From assembly GCA_902729315.2 (NCBI GenBank), contig LR746268.1:2163501-2227500 (forward strand): a stretch of DNA of 64,000 nucleotides, read 5' to 3'. This DNA comes from Spirodela intermedia. Taxonomy: Eukaryota; Streptophyta; Magnoliopsida; Alismatales; Araceae. A program made the translations under genes and the position numbers. Shown piece after piece: positions 1 to 13,000 of this stretch; position 1 is the first letter of the stretch, and each line of letters starts with the position of its first letter. Below the pieces are notes generated by a model. It saw only the letters and a program-made list of their open reading frames with translations, was not told where the DNA came from and did not search any database.

Positions 1-447
1 ATGACGACCAGGCTCAGGAAGAACAGGAAGAAGAGAGGCCATGTGAGCGCCGGCCATGGTCGTGTCGGGAAGCACAGGAAGCACCCCGGCGGTCGCGGTA
101 ATGCTGGAGGTTTGCACCACCACAGGATCCTCTTCGACAAGTACCATCCTGGGTACTTCGGTAAGGTTGGGATGCGTTACTTCCACAAGCTGAGGAACAA
201 GTTCTTCTGCCCCACCGTCAACGTCGAGCGTCTCTGGTCCCTCGTTCCCGATGAGGTCAAGGCAAAGGCCACCGGTGACGGGTCCGCTGCCCCTCTCATT
301 GACGTCACCCAGTTTGGGTACTTCAAGGTCCTAGGCAAGGGCGCCCTGCCGCCGTCTCAACCCATCGTCGTGAAGGCCAAGCTTATTTCCAAGAACGCCG
401 AGAAGAAGATCAAGGAGGCTGGAGGTGCCGTCGTCCTCACTGCCTGA
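1..447 (+). CDS. RPL27A: 60S ribosomal protein L27a (uL15), cytosolic
   Basis: The single open exon encodes 148 residues. It opens with [20 protein letters not shown], has the glycine/histidine-rich segment [12 protein letters not shown] (about residues 30-41) and ends [17 protein letters not shown] recognise all three as uL15 family features. The protein is a structural component of the large cytosolic ribosomal subunit, and its basic N-terminal tail is expected to contact rRNA. Length agrees with the usual 145-150 residues, and plant copies are normally intronless. The ATG is the first base of the window, so the 5' UTR and promoter are not visible. Codons are C/G-rich at third positions, as expected for a highly expressed gene. 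The stop is TGA at 445-447. Confidence 0.97.
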   Translation: MTTRLRKNRKKRGHVSAGHGRVGKHRKHPGGRGNAGGLHHHRILFDKYHPGYFGKVGMRYFHKLRNKFFCPTVNVERLWSLVPDEVKAKATGDGSAAPLIDVTQFGYFKVLGKGALPPSQPIVVKAKLISKNAEKKIKEAGGAVVLTA

Positions 448-1400
448 TTTATCTGTTAGGTTTTCGATCTTTAATGTTCTTAGAGTTGAGAGATCTGTTT
501 TTAGATCGGCATCATACCAGAGCCTGGTCTGTGGAAGTATTTGTAATCGGCTCGTGCTTTCCAACATCCTGACTCAGACCAATTTCTTGCGCTTGAGATT
601 GTTACAATGTGGTTTTTCATCTGGAGTCGTCTTTTTCCTAGCCAAGGCAATGCTTTAAGTATTGAATAGTCTTCCGGCGGGGTCGATTCAACATTTTTCG
701 TTCAGAAGATATCAGTTTGACTACACAGGCCTCTTCGTAGGTTGATTGAAAGAAACATTCCCAAAATAATATGCAAATCAAGATGTTTCAGAATGTCATC
801 CTCTTGGTTAAACGGCATTGTATGTCATAAAATGTTGCATTGAAAGGGTTCTGTACTGTTTCAGATGTCAGTTGTGTTATGAGAATCCTTTTCTTCCTGG
901 TAAAAGTACTCGGGGACCGGGTTATATTGTATGAATTGAAATATATGGGCGATGCCATCAAAGATCAAATTTTATTCTCCAATGCTGACCGCCCAAATGG
1001 ACTGATTAAGATCTCATCTGTCCGGGCTCGTTTTCTTTTCTTAACTCTATTTAATGTATTGGGTACCCTTTCTGATCTTTGTTCACAACATAGCATCCTT
1101 TTTTTCTTAGTTGGGGATTTCAATTCTGTTCATCTTGAAGTCAACCCGATGGGCCTGATCTGCTTAAAGGAGCCGTCCCAAACCTTGATTGCCACGACAT
1201 ATGGTATTTTTGTGTGTACAGAGATCCTCATAGATTGCCATGTTCTTCAGAGAATGTTTCTTCAAAGACAAAGGACGTTCTATTCTTCTCTTAAATATGT
1301 GCTGAGTCAGGACAGAAGGGGAACTGAGGCAAAAGAACCGGTTGGTCAGTAGGTCCTTGTTGGTTGACTACAGGATCTGGCCTAAGTAATTGGCGATTTA
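448..1400 (+). other. RPL27A 3' UTR and downstream flank
   Basis: This is non-coding sequence after the RPL27A stop. The first few hundred bases (T-rich, about 448-700) are the likely 3' UTR. A 170-codon open frame at 840-1352 has no recognisable domain and is treated as chance. Confidence 0.5.
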
Positions 1401-4400
1401 GAGCAAAATGTGGGCGATTTTCATTGATGAAGATACGATTGTGAGTAATTTTCTGTTATAAAAGACATTAATTATCAAAAATGGCGGGTTGACTCTTATT
1501 CTATGACAGTCTCTAATTTATAGAATGATTCTAGAAAAAAATAGAGATTTTTTTTTCCTGAAATGAGGGAAACTGACAATAGTCAACGAGAAAGTGATCG
1601 GTTTATTCATGTTCTACCATCCGATTTATGTTTATTCAATTACTGGGCTTAATATGAATGTTATTATTTCTAAAGCTAGATACTCTTGGTCGGTTAAGGT
1701 GAATTGAATGAACCCAAAATGCCCATTGAGGTTCACCATTTGGGAGATTTTAGTTTGCAGATAGCTAATATGCTGTTGGGTGATATAAATTTCCTCTGAA
1801 TTTGCAGACAAATGGTCTGAACCAGATACCAATTGATCCTACATGCCACGGCATGGGTGTGGACCTATCGTGAATTAGGAGAAACCCTAACAAATTGTGG
1901 GCAAGGACTTGGATCCATCTCAATGACAGCCTTACCCTTTGACGGTTGTGATTTCACATGCAACCAAGTCAATTGGTATTTTTTCTTCAGATAAATTGAC
2001 ACAAAATAGCCAGTAGGCAAAGAACAAAAACAATTATTTTGACAGATCTCATTTCTATGCTTTTAGAGTTTTGTGGTGATCATATACACTCCAAAGGCTA
2101 ACTACGTTTAAAGAGGATAAATTATTTCAATTCCTTATCACCAGAATAAACTTTCATATTTTCCTCTTAATGGCACACTATTCTTGATGGTATAAGTATT
2201 GCAGTGTTATATTCAAGAGTAACACATTTCCACTAAGTCACCATTTCGAAAATACACCTTTAGAGATGTATTTAGGTATGTTGATACGAAATATTTGGAG
2301 ATGGCCATTCCAAAGGGTTTCATTCATCAATTATATCTAAATAATATCAATTTTGTAAATTATAAGATGCATTTCAAAGTGTATTTTGTGAAAAGAACAA
2401 TTTTCAATGTTTGATCAATTATTGTTTGTACTAATAGTTCCATATGGCAACCATTGGGCATCAATTACATAGGTGCACCACTATTATGCTACTTTATAAG
2501 GTGTACTATGAATATACTAGCTTTGAGCAAGAATATCCAGATATATCAAATAATTTTGATTTTTAAAAGTGCATGATTCCCCAAAATTGTTCTATTTATG
2601 CCAATCATTAGATGTAAAAATTGAGCATTCATACAATGTTAGCATGGTAGAGATATATGCATTGTTACTGATTTCAAATCATTGTGCAAGATATCAAAAT
2701 CGCAAGTTTAATTCATGGGTGCAGATGATGAACAATTGAAAAGTATAATACTCAATGATCCTCATTTGTTGGAAATATATCAATGATAAAAAAATATTTA
2801 ATTTATTTGTGACTACCTTTAACTTAAAAAGTCTATGTTTGGCATATCACTAGATGGTCGTAACTTCAGTTTTGGTGGCTAATATAGTGGATGGCTGAGG
2901 CATCAATGAATTGCATTGGGCACTCAGGCCTTGCCAAGCCAAGTCTAAGGGTATATTCATTTTACAAGATATTAATCTAACTTAGTACAAAGAAAAAATC
3001 AAGAATCATGTTTTAAGTGTGAAATTGTGAAGCTAGTTTAAGAACATATGGCCCCCAATCTATCAAAGCTGAAAGATTGTGAGAGAAAGATAGCTGAGAA
3101 AGAAGAGATGGGATATAACATAATTGAGGGATCAAGTGAATCATCCTTCATGAGTGGCTTGGAAGGTGAATGATGTGTAACTCTAATTCACATAGACCCC
3201 AAGTAATAATTTTTACATAGAAACAAATATGAACTAATGTAAATAAATAAGCATTTTATTACGATTTGGTAAGGTTAAAGGAAATTTAAAGGAAAAAACT
3301 CACCAAATACAACTCACAATATACCATGCTATATGGTTGGAGCATAAACACACTTTGACCATTTTAAACTTAACATAGGTGTATGTTGTTATGATTCAAC
3401 AGCCTTTTGATATGTAATAAGGCTTTATATCAGTTGTAGATCTGATATGACAAAAGTAGCCCATGCCAAGGTTCACATTGCTTGATTTCTTAATATTTTA
3501 AATATAACTATGAAAGCAATTAATTTGATTCATCACCTTTGAACATTTTTAAAATCATATGTAGGATCTTAGAATATAATAACTAAATAGTGCCATTTGC
3601 TCAACAAGTTAGTCTTTCAGTCAACTTGACTAAGCAAAGATTCAACTAGCATTATACATAACTCTTAGAACATATAAACATGATAAGGTTCTCTAAAAGT
3701 GTTGCAATTATGAATCGCAATGGTCAATCTTGCTTAAAAGTAACAAGTTTGTTCTTGCCAAGTGAAATATTGTTTTTAATTCTGTATTGGACTCTGGTTT
3801 GATTGACACTAGAAAATCTAGTTGAGGTTGTCTCATCACTTATGTGAAAGAGTTGCTAGTGAGGAGCCATGAAAATAGTTTAAGTCATCTCTTAGAAGAA
3901 TTTATGATGTGTTGGTGCAAGAAGATGTTAAAAAGAGTAGATGGTCAACTGAATTACTAAAAAGTCATCTTTATGACTCATGTGCATTGAACATGCTGCA
4001 TTATGGGTTGTTATGTAGTGTAGCTTGATTAAAATATTTAATTCATCCATAATCTATATGGACCTAGTTTATCATGAAGAAATGACTTATTTTATCAAAG
4101 GGATTAACAAAAAATACTTGTTGAAGAATGAAAGTTTGCTACTACATGATCATTTCTTTGGCAATTAGTTTATGTTCAATTCCCATTGAGTTAAAATTAG
4201 AACCTGATGATTTATGGGATGGAGAATAAGAAATTCACACTTAAAATTATGAATTACAACGTTGCCATGAGTTAGATATTTTGTCATATAATTAAACATA
4301 AAATCATTGAATATGTATATTGTCTACTGCTAACAATTACCTAGATCTGTAAGGCAAAGGCTTCACATCTGCTTGTCCTTTGAATTATCATCTTGCCTTT

Positions 4401-6206
4401 CATATCCTCCTCTCTCTATCTCTCCTTCTCTCACTCCCTCCCTCTTCTGTGTATCTAACTTAAAGTGTATATTATCATGGTAAACATATAATTAGACTTG
4501 ATGTCAACTCCAAAAATTTAGTTGTGAAAACTTATTCAAAAGATATTAATCTTACTAACTTGTTAAATATGAGACATTTCAAATTCCTCATTAGTTACAA
4601 AGAGTGGTTAACTAAAATTGGACTCATAACTTGAGAAGATAATGCAACCATAGTCAGATGGATGATGAAAGAGGAAATTATATTTTCCATAGTCTTTGTA
4701 GAGTTGTTACCTACCCAATGAGCTAACATTTGATTTTATAATATAAGAAATATATATACACAACATGACTATTGTACTAAAGTCATTATAGAATTAAACA
4801 AATATATTAAGGGGTTGTATACATTTTTTACCACAATGCTATAATTACAAGTTGCGAGATTACCTTTTCTCCATAGAGTTGCTAGATCATTTATGAGTTT
4901 AAAAAATAAAAAGATGACTAAATGAGAAGAATGAAATATTAAGAAACTCCATATATGTTCTATGCTTGTTATTATAATCAAAATTGCTGCATGTTCTATA
5001 TAGATTGTAGCTCATGTTCTATATGTTATATATGCTTGGCATGAGCTCATGAATTGTTATTGGAAATTAATCTTATTGATACAACACAAACAATACACAA
5101 TTGTTTAGTTCCTTGGAAGAGAAAGTAAAAAAACCATTAGAAATAAGAACCAAGATAATTGAATAATATTTTAAATATATATTATTATATTTTTCTCCAT
5201 CTTCTCTCCCTCTTTCTCTCCCTCTTTCTCTTTCTCACACACACATTAGGAAATTGAATCATTATATGGATAAACACATTAAGATGTATCTAGAATGATT
5301 AAACATGGGATCTTTAGGAAACTATTATCAAATCTTAACATATTGAATTATGATATACTACTTTTATCAAAACTTAAACTATTTTAATACATGGATGATT
5401 GTATGAAATATAAATTATCCTATTTATGAGAATCCATGCGTCTTAAATCAATACGAAATCTTTGAATAAGGATATCAATTTTTTGATGCTATAATTTATT
5501 ATATGATATTTTGCATTATTTAATCTATGGATATGCTCACTACTTTTAATCAAAATATCATGTGGGTGAACTCACATGTATATCTCATAGTTTAATTCAA
5601 AATGTTAGCATTACGCTATGAAATCTTGAAGGCACTAGATGATGAGATTATATCTCCTTTGATCATATTTTCTTTCTTATTTTGGTTGACTATTTGGCTC
5701 CTAGTTTCCGATGTCTGAATCAACCACACAAGTACATTTAGGCCTTCATAATTATTTATTTATTCATTCAACATGTCACTTTTGCTCTCTTATTGAGCAT
5801 TATTATAATAAGTAAGATGGAAATGGGAAGAAACCATCAAAAGTTGTGTTTATCATTATTCTCAAAGTTAACATATGATATCATGCATTGTCAGTTGATT
5901 GATTATGAGGTAGATGATAATGTGGAAAATTCCACATCCTCATGTAAGGAGAGTTGTTGGAGGGCAGCAAAATCCTCTACAATTAGACATGTTACCTATG
6001 CACAAGCAACACTGATGCTCTCATGGCAACTTCTCTAAAGGACATAAAAATAGTGAAACATGTTCTAGGATCATTGAAAATAATTTATGTCAAATACATG
6101 GTGAAGCTAAAGTGGAAAAATACCTGAATTTTTGAAGAAGGCAAATGTGGTTGTAGAGGATTCATGAGCTATCATGGTGAACTTGTATGAAGTAGCTCCC
6201 ATGCTC

Positions 6207-6252
6207 TCGCTACTTTGAGGAGTAAACTATTCAATCGCTACTTTGAGGAGTA
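6207..6252. repeat. Short direct repeat, period 28 bp
   Basis: The 18-base string TCGCTACTTTGAGGAGTA begins at 6207 and again at 6235, giving a local tandem duplication. It lies about 200 bp upstream of the putative retrotransposon polypurine tract. Confidence 0.7.
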
Positions 6253-6430
6253 TTAGGAGAATTGAGATATGAGTTCATCCTTGATACTTGCTATGAAAAT
6301 TCAAAACATGCTTGAGTTGAGGGATTATGTGAAACAAATCTTACTTTGAAACATGGGATTTTGAATAAGTATTAGTCCAAAAATTATTTTTTTTGTCCAT
6401 CGTTGAAGGACTAGTAATGATTTAACTTGA

Positions 6431-6480
6431 GGGGGGGGGTGTGATAATGTATTATTTTTATATAATAAATAAGGTGAAAT
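6431..6480 (+). mobile_element. Possible 3' LTR junction of a decayed LTR retrotransposon
   Basis: Nine G residues (6431-6439) after a purine-rich TTGA are followed at once by TGTGATAATG. A G-rich polypurine tract next to a TG-starting repeat is the usual junction between the internal region and 3' LTR of Copia-type elements. The sequence just upstream has no intact reverse transcriptase or integrase frame, and I did not find a matching 5' LTR, so this is only a suggestion. A simple homopolymer run is the main alternative. Confidence 0.22.
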
Positions 6481-9400
6481 TGAATTAATTATCATATGAA
6501 TCAATATAAAGTATGAATTATTAAATTTAAAATATATTTATTTTGTTATATTTAATCATTCATATGATATGAATATATTTTTGATTATTAATCCATGTCC
6601 GAACATGATTATCAAAGGTCATTCATCTTAAGAATTAATTTAAAATCTACCAAAAATTAAGTGTGAAGTTGAATTTAGAAAATATTTTTTTTGAAAATTT
6701 AAAAGAATTTATGATATTTTATAATAATTTTAAAATAATTTAAAATTATTTAAATAATGGACAAAAAATATAGTGATTCATGGCCACATCAATAGCAAGT
6801 TGTGTCAAGGATTTATGTGCCATGACATCATAACTTAGTGAATAAATTATACATTTAAATCCATTTAAACTATTTTAAAATCAATTTTGCAATCATTTTC
6901 TGAACTTCATTTTCAAGTGACAAGAAAAATGATATGGGTGTTTGAAAATTCAATTTTTATGTTTTCATTTTAATTTATTTTTTGCTTAATCATTTGACCA
7001 CATGATACTATGTTCCTAAGATACAAAGGGTGAATTCATCTGTTCATTTCATTTTTCCTTAGTGGTTCTTTTTATGACTTTAATTATTTTATTTTGATGA
7101 AATTTAATTTGATTGTGATCATTCCAATTCATTTAGTTGCAAAGATTACTTGAGCTTTATAAGGATTTAGATTGATTTTTTTTTCCTATTTCACCACCAA
7201 TCGAGTGACTCCATTGAAGGATAATTTCAATTTCAATTTCGTTTTTAGTAGTTCTTTTCATGAGTTTAATTTTTCTGGTGAAATTAAATTTTTTTATGAT
7301 AATCTAAATCTGTTTATTTTGAAATATTATTTCTTAAAAATGAAATCGACTCAATTCCTTTTCCATTTCACTATTGGTGGAGCAACCTTAATGTCAACTT
7401 TCTCTCTCCTTCCATTATTCCCTAATTTAAGCTTTATTTATCATCCTTTATTTATTTATTTTTTTCTTGTGATTTTTTCCATCATTTTTGCTGAAAAAAG
7501 TTTCACATCTAAAGTCATCAATAATTTATGATTTTTAAAGCTGAAATATTCTAAGCTTAAGACATGGTGATGAAAACATCATTAGGCATTGAAGGATGTC
7601 AAAGTGTGAAGAAAATTATTTGATTTATTATTTTTTAATAAATTATTTGGAACAAAAAAAATTGATATTGAGATTGACTATCATCCTTGTGGAGGCTTTG
7701 ATCTCACCAAAATTTAATTTGTATTATTATTTTGATCAATTTATAAATATTTAAAAGTTCATCATTTTGATGACATTGACCAACATGATATCACTTATCA
7801 ATTCAAATAAGTTTGATAATAATCTGTCATCATTGAAGTTTAACTAATAATATATCTAGAAACAAGGTAATAATTTCTTTTTCAAAATTTATCCAAATCA
7901 CCTCAAATAAACCACGATTGACAAATGGACAAATTAAATCACAATATAAATATGAATAGTCATAACTTCAGTGAGTCATGTATCAAGATTATTTTTCAAT
8001 GATAAAATATTTTTAAAATCTTGAGTGATGTTTAAATAATTTATATTATATTGTTTAGTAGGTATTAAGAATAATAAGAAGTAATGATTCATCATCATGA
8101 TAATCTATTATATTGAATAAAATTTCATATCCATATTTACTTTTATTTCTCATTGATGATGATGAAATAATGATGATGGTAGTTGTTGGAAATTGTAATA
8201 AGTTTCACATTAATAGAAACATTATTAATTTCATGTAGTAAAATATGTCAAATTCTAGAATTTAATATTGTTAGACTCGAATACATTCATTGAGTTCATA
8301 TTTCATTAAATTCAAGCTTATGTCTAAAAGAATGGTTATTCATTATTCATGTAATGAGCTATGAGCATACTAGGATTCAAGAGATTAATACGATAGACTA
8401 AACATTTTTCTTGGATAATGAATTTACAAGAGAGAGTATTGATACTATTTTGTTCATCAAAGAAGCGGATCAAGTATACTCATTGTACAAGTGATATCAC
8501 GATGGTTGTTGTTACCAAAATCATTAAGTTTCAAATATTTATTAAGTAAATTCAAAAAAAGAATTAAACTTAAAAATTGAGTGAATTTAGGTCATCAACA
8601 TGGATAATAATCAATCTCAAAATCATTTTTTGTCATAACAAACTTATTTAAATAATAATAATAATTCTTTGTGTTTTGATCTTCTTTAATGCCTAATGAT
8701 GTTGTCACATAGTTTTCAGCTTTGAGTTTACCAACTTTGATTTGTGCCCATGTTCAAGATTGTTTGATGACTCTAAATCAAATATAAAAATAAGAATAAT
8801 GAATGAAAATAAGCTTAAATCGAGAAAAGTAGAGGAGAGAGAAAATATAACTACTAGTGGGTCACTCATTTTTCCTTGCATATTACCTAACAATAAAGTA
8901 TCATTATGGATGTAAATCAAACTCAATATCAATTATAAAATGATACAACTACAGATTAAAAGGCTTAATCTTGCCATATGCTTGTTGCCCAAATGATGAC
9001 ATGTTAATCTAAAATAAAAAATAAAATCAAATAAAATATAAATCAAATTTCTAGACACCACTTGTCGCTCAGCTTGTTTGTCACTTGAAGACAATATTGA
9101 AAAATGAATGTGAAATTTGTTGAAAGTGTAGTAAAATAAATGAATTTAAAGCTTAATCTCATCATCTACCTACCACCTAAATGACAAAAACATGAAAATA
9201 AAATGTAATATAAATCAAATTAGGAAGTGTCCACTTCACTCTATTCATCTCCACTTGTCACCTAGAGATAACTAAGCCCAAAAAGCTTCAAAATTTATCA
9301 AATAATCTATTCTTATTCATCTCATAACCTCCTTCCACCTCCTTTAGAGTTTACTTCTGATCTTTGAATAAAAAATCTCAACAATCATCGTAAAATGAGA

Positions 9401-10038
9401 AATTATCTCTATTTGTTTGATTGTGTAAAATATAATACGAAATTAAGATGATGTATATATATATATGATATTGCATAAAATATTGATCTCTTTGTTCATT
9501 TACTTACGTTGACATGACCCATAAACTTTTGACATATCCTCCTACTAATGTGGCCATGAATTGGAACATTTTATGGGAATTATTTACTGAGAATGTATTG
9601 AAAAAAATATTCATAAATTATCTGAAAAATCCAAGAAAAATGTATTCTCAAGATTTTAATTTCACAATTAATTTTCTGCCATTTTAAAATTATTTTTCAA
9701 TATTATGAAATAAATTGAAAAATAATAGTGAGCAGAGGATCCGAATATACCGAGGAGACAAAACCGTAGGACAAAACGGAGAGGTTAAGTGTACGTTGCA
9801 ATGGAGGGGATTTTTTTGAGCAGGGGAATATACCAAGGGAACAACTTAGTGTACGACAAGACGTGGGCTCATTCTCGCTGCTAAACAGTTAGGTTAGGTG
9901 TGGATTGAAACGGATGAGAGTTTACTGAGTGTGGGAACCTGTGTGCCTTAATTCTTCGTCTGGCAATTGGTTCGTCCAAGGCGCCCCTCGTCTGAAGCTC
10001 CGCTTGAGAGCGGGAGCTGAGGAGAGCGCGGGAGAGGG

Positions 10039-13000
10039 ATGGCTCCGGCGGCGTCGGCGTCGACGTCGGCCACCTCGTTGATTTGCGCCTCGGCGGCGGC
10101 GGGGAATCTCCAGTCGAGCTCGTCCTCGTGGAGACGTCGCCGGCCGCCCAGCCGCCCTGGTCCTGCTCGGGTGAGCGCTGCCTGGGTGATCCGTCCCCGG
10201 CTGGGGGTTCCGGCTGATGGAATCCGTTCTCCATTCGCCCCTGCGATGTTATTCCGATCCGGCATCTCCGCTGGCGGTGATGAGGCGTCAGTGGGCGGAG
10301 GCAGTCGTCGCGGCCGTGGTGGCGCACCGAGGTAGCCGTCATCATCTCGGGAGTGCTCCTGGAGATTTTGTTTCTTTTTCTTTTTCCCACTTTGTTTAGT
10401 TCATTCTATTGTAGAACAGGAAGTTCTTCTTTCCTCTGGCTGCATTGGTAACATGTTTCCACGGTCACGCAGTGAGGGTAATGCATGCTTCTTACCCGAG
10501 GTAGTCATCCAATGCTGAAGCTAAATATTTCATTTCTGGACAATTTATGGATCCATTTTCAAGGAAGTTATAGCATAATGAGAACGAAATATTAAAAGAT
10601 TGCCGCTGTCGACTGCAGAAGCTACCCCGATAAGTCTGATATCTAGATTTTTGGTTTTGGTGGCCTTTAGCGATCCTATGAACGGAATTATTAATTGAAG
10701 AAAGTCTGCTCATGTGGAAACTCGTGCACTTTCTCTGAAGGGTGTTGATATTGACTCGTTGCCATAGCTGAATAAAGTTTGATTCAGGTTCTCCTACGTT
10801 ATGAGTTTGGTTTGCTTGATAGTAAAAGCATCTGCTAGAATGAAATTCGGAGGACATCGACTTTTTTTGGACGAGATATTTTCTTGAGTGTTGGAGCGTT
10901 CCTATGAATTCAGAATCTTCTCAAAGCAAGTCAACTGTGAATTCAGCTGGTCATCATGTTGCAAGAGTGATTGATGACTTGCAAGTTACATCTCTCATCC
11001 GAATACCTTAATGACGTATGCATTCTTAAAGATTGGATAGGGATGAGATGTATGATGTTGTATCCACTGCTGCCTTTCCAACTCCAAAGTATGTTACAGT
11101 GACCTGTAGAATTTGTCTTAAGATTATTGTTTCTTGGGAAGCATGCGGTCTCATCTCTTTGCTTGGGGAGACATTTTGATAGTGCTGACCAATGAATCTG
11201 TGTATAAACAAAAAATTTCGATAGGAGGTTCAGAAAGCAGAGTAGAAGCTCCTAGTTATTTCAGAATTGTTTCTTATTGCCTTGTTATTGTAATTTCGTT
11301 AAAGTCTTCGTTCTATGTATTGATTTTCTTTAGCTGTTTGACCACTATAGCCACTAAAATATTATTTCAGAGACGGTGAGGACCTTAGAGGTCGGAAGTC
11401 AGAGAGATGAGATATGGTGTTACTGGAGTTGTCTTGGGTCCTCCCTGATCCTTGTTGGAGCCCTGTCCTCAGTAGTTGCCATGCGTCCCCTTCTCACAAC
11501 CATCACTGCCTCTGTCAATTGCAGGCTGGGAGGAAGGGAAGACGGGTGTGGTTGGTACCTGGGGAGAAGGTTGCTATGGATAGTGAACCTAAAGTTTGGT
11601 GCTTGGGAGAGTGACCAGAGACAGCAAAGAATGATACTCGGGACACGTTGGTTGGCAAGTGTTTGGGGAGAGGGTCACATTCCAATGGCAATGCAGTCAT
11701 TTCTTCTTCTCGTAGGTGTCGGGATGATCTTACCCATATTTAATTGATCCTGTGGGAAAAACATGTAGTTAGGAATTAGTTTATGTTGGTCAGTTTCCTA
11801 TTTTGTTAGTATTCTAGTTGGTCAGTTTCCTTAACCTCGGTAGTTTCCTTTTTTGTGGCCAGGGTAATTATAACAACTAGCAATTGTTCTTTGATTGAGA
11901 AGACAAAGAGATTTTTCCCACCGTTGGTCCTTATTTGGTGTGCGTCAGATCCCTTGTGGCAGAAGCTGTTCGAAGGACCAGGAAGTAAAAGTTTGATGGT
12001 TTTAGCGAACTGATAGCCAAATAGAACAGATAGAGGTGTTTTTATAGTCACATATTTTTTCAGAACCCAAAACCAAAAAACCTTTGTTTTATGGCTGCAT
12101 GTAGCCTTTTGGTATTTTATCATTAATTTCATGGAACTTTTGGCAGCATAATCTGTTCCCGGGTTTAGTGTACATTGATTTTAAGGATCATTTTTTTATT
12201 TTTGCCTTCAATATGATGAAGTGTTATGACCTATTACCAAGGCATTGCACTTTTTTAGATCTATTGTGACTTGTTATCTCAATCCAGAAAGGACTATAAA
12301 ATTTTAAAACAGCTTTAATGTCGTCTTTTCTTTTGCTTTCTGATATGTTGCATTTGCCCATCTTTCATGTGACTCATTTTATGTCTGTCTTGTCACCAGC
12401 AGGAAGATGAACTTTACACTTCACAACACCGGAATTGTAAAAGCCTCATCTTCTAGAATCTCCCCTTCAAATGATGATGACGGGATCCTTAGTGATATCT
12501 TTGATGATGGAGAAGTTGAAACCAATAACCGAGGGACCTCATTTCTATCGAAACTGGCAATTGCATTGGGCATAGCTGCAACCATAACTTTATTGTCCGT
12601 ATGCTTTAAGGGACCTAACTTTGGATCGTCATTGAGATTTCCGTTTTCTTTTGATGGTTCTTCACCTTTAATTTCATCTGGATCACCTGTTGGATACACT
12701 TTGTCAATTTTTGGATGTCAGGTCGTCCTTCCAGAATATACACCAGGGTATTCACTTTAATTTTCTTTGTATCGTCTTATTTTGTTTATTTGTAAATTTC
12801 TTCATTATATCATGTTCTAGTTTTCTCGTTTTTATTTTACATTTTTAAAATCTCAATTAATTGTATTCAGTTCAACTGGTATGAAATGGATGTAGTTCCT
12901 TGTTTGCACTGAGTCATTCTTTAGTCTTTTACTCAAAAGCCATTCAAGTGGTGTCAATGAACTATTTTTACCAAGTCATTAAGGCATAATTAAGTCGTAT

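Larger units (their letters stand above)
1401..9740. other. AT-rich intergenic region
   Basis: About 8.3 kb of very AT-rich sequence. No open frame longer than about 120 codons resembles a known protein, and I found no tRNA or rRNA signature. It holds short pyrimidine runs (around 4410-4445 and 5195-5235) and poly-A/T tracts. Part of it may be decayed retrotransposon; see the polypurine-tract entry at 6431. Otherwise I see nothing I can name. Confidence 0.6.

Noticed and set aside
840-1352. 170-codon plus-strand frame after RPL27A containing LVGDFNSV, reminiscent of the L1 endonuclease GDFN motif
   Set aside because: No other endonuclease motif, AT-leaning codon use and no neighbours of the same element; most likely chance.
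10492-10857. 121-codon minus-strand frame in intron 1 of the DedA-like gene
   Set aside because: No family match and no splice or promoter context.
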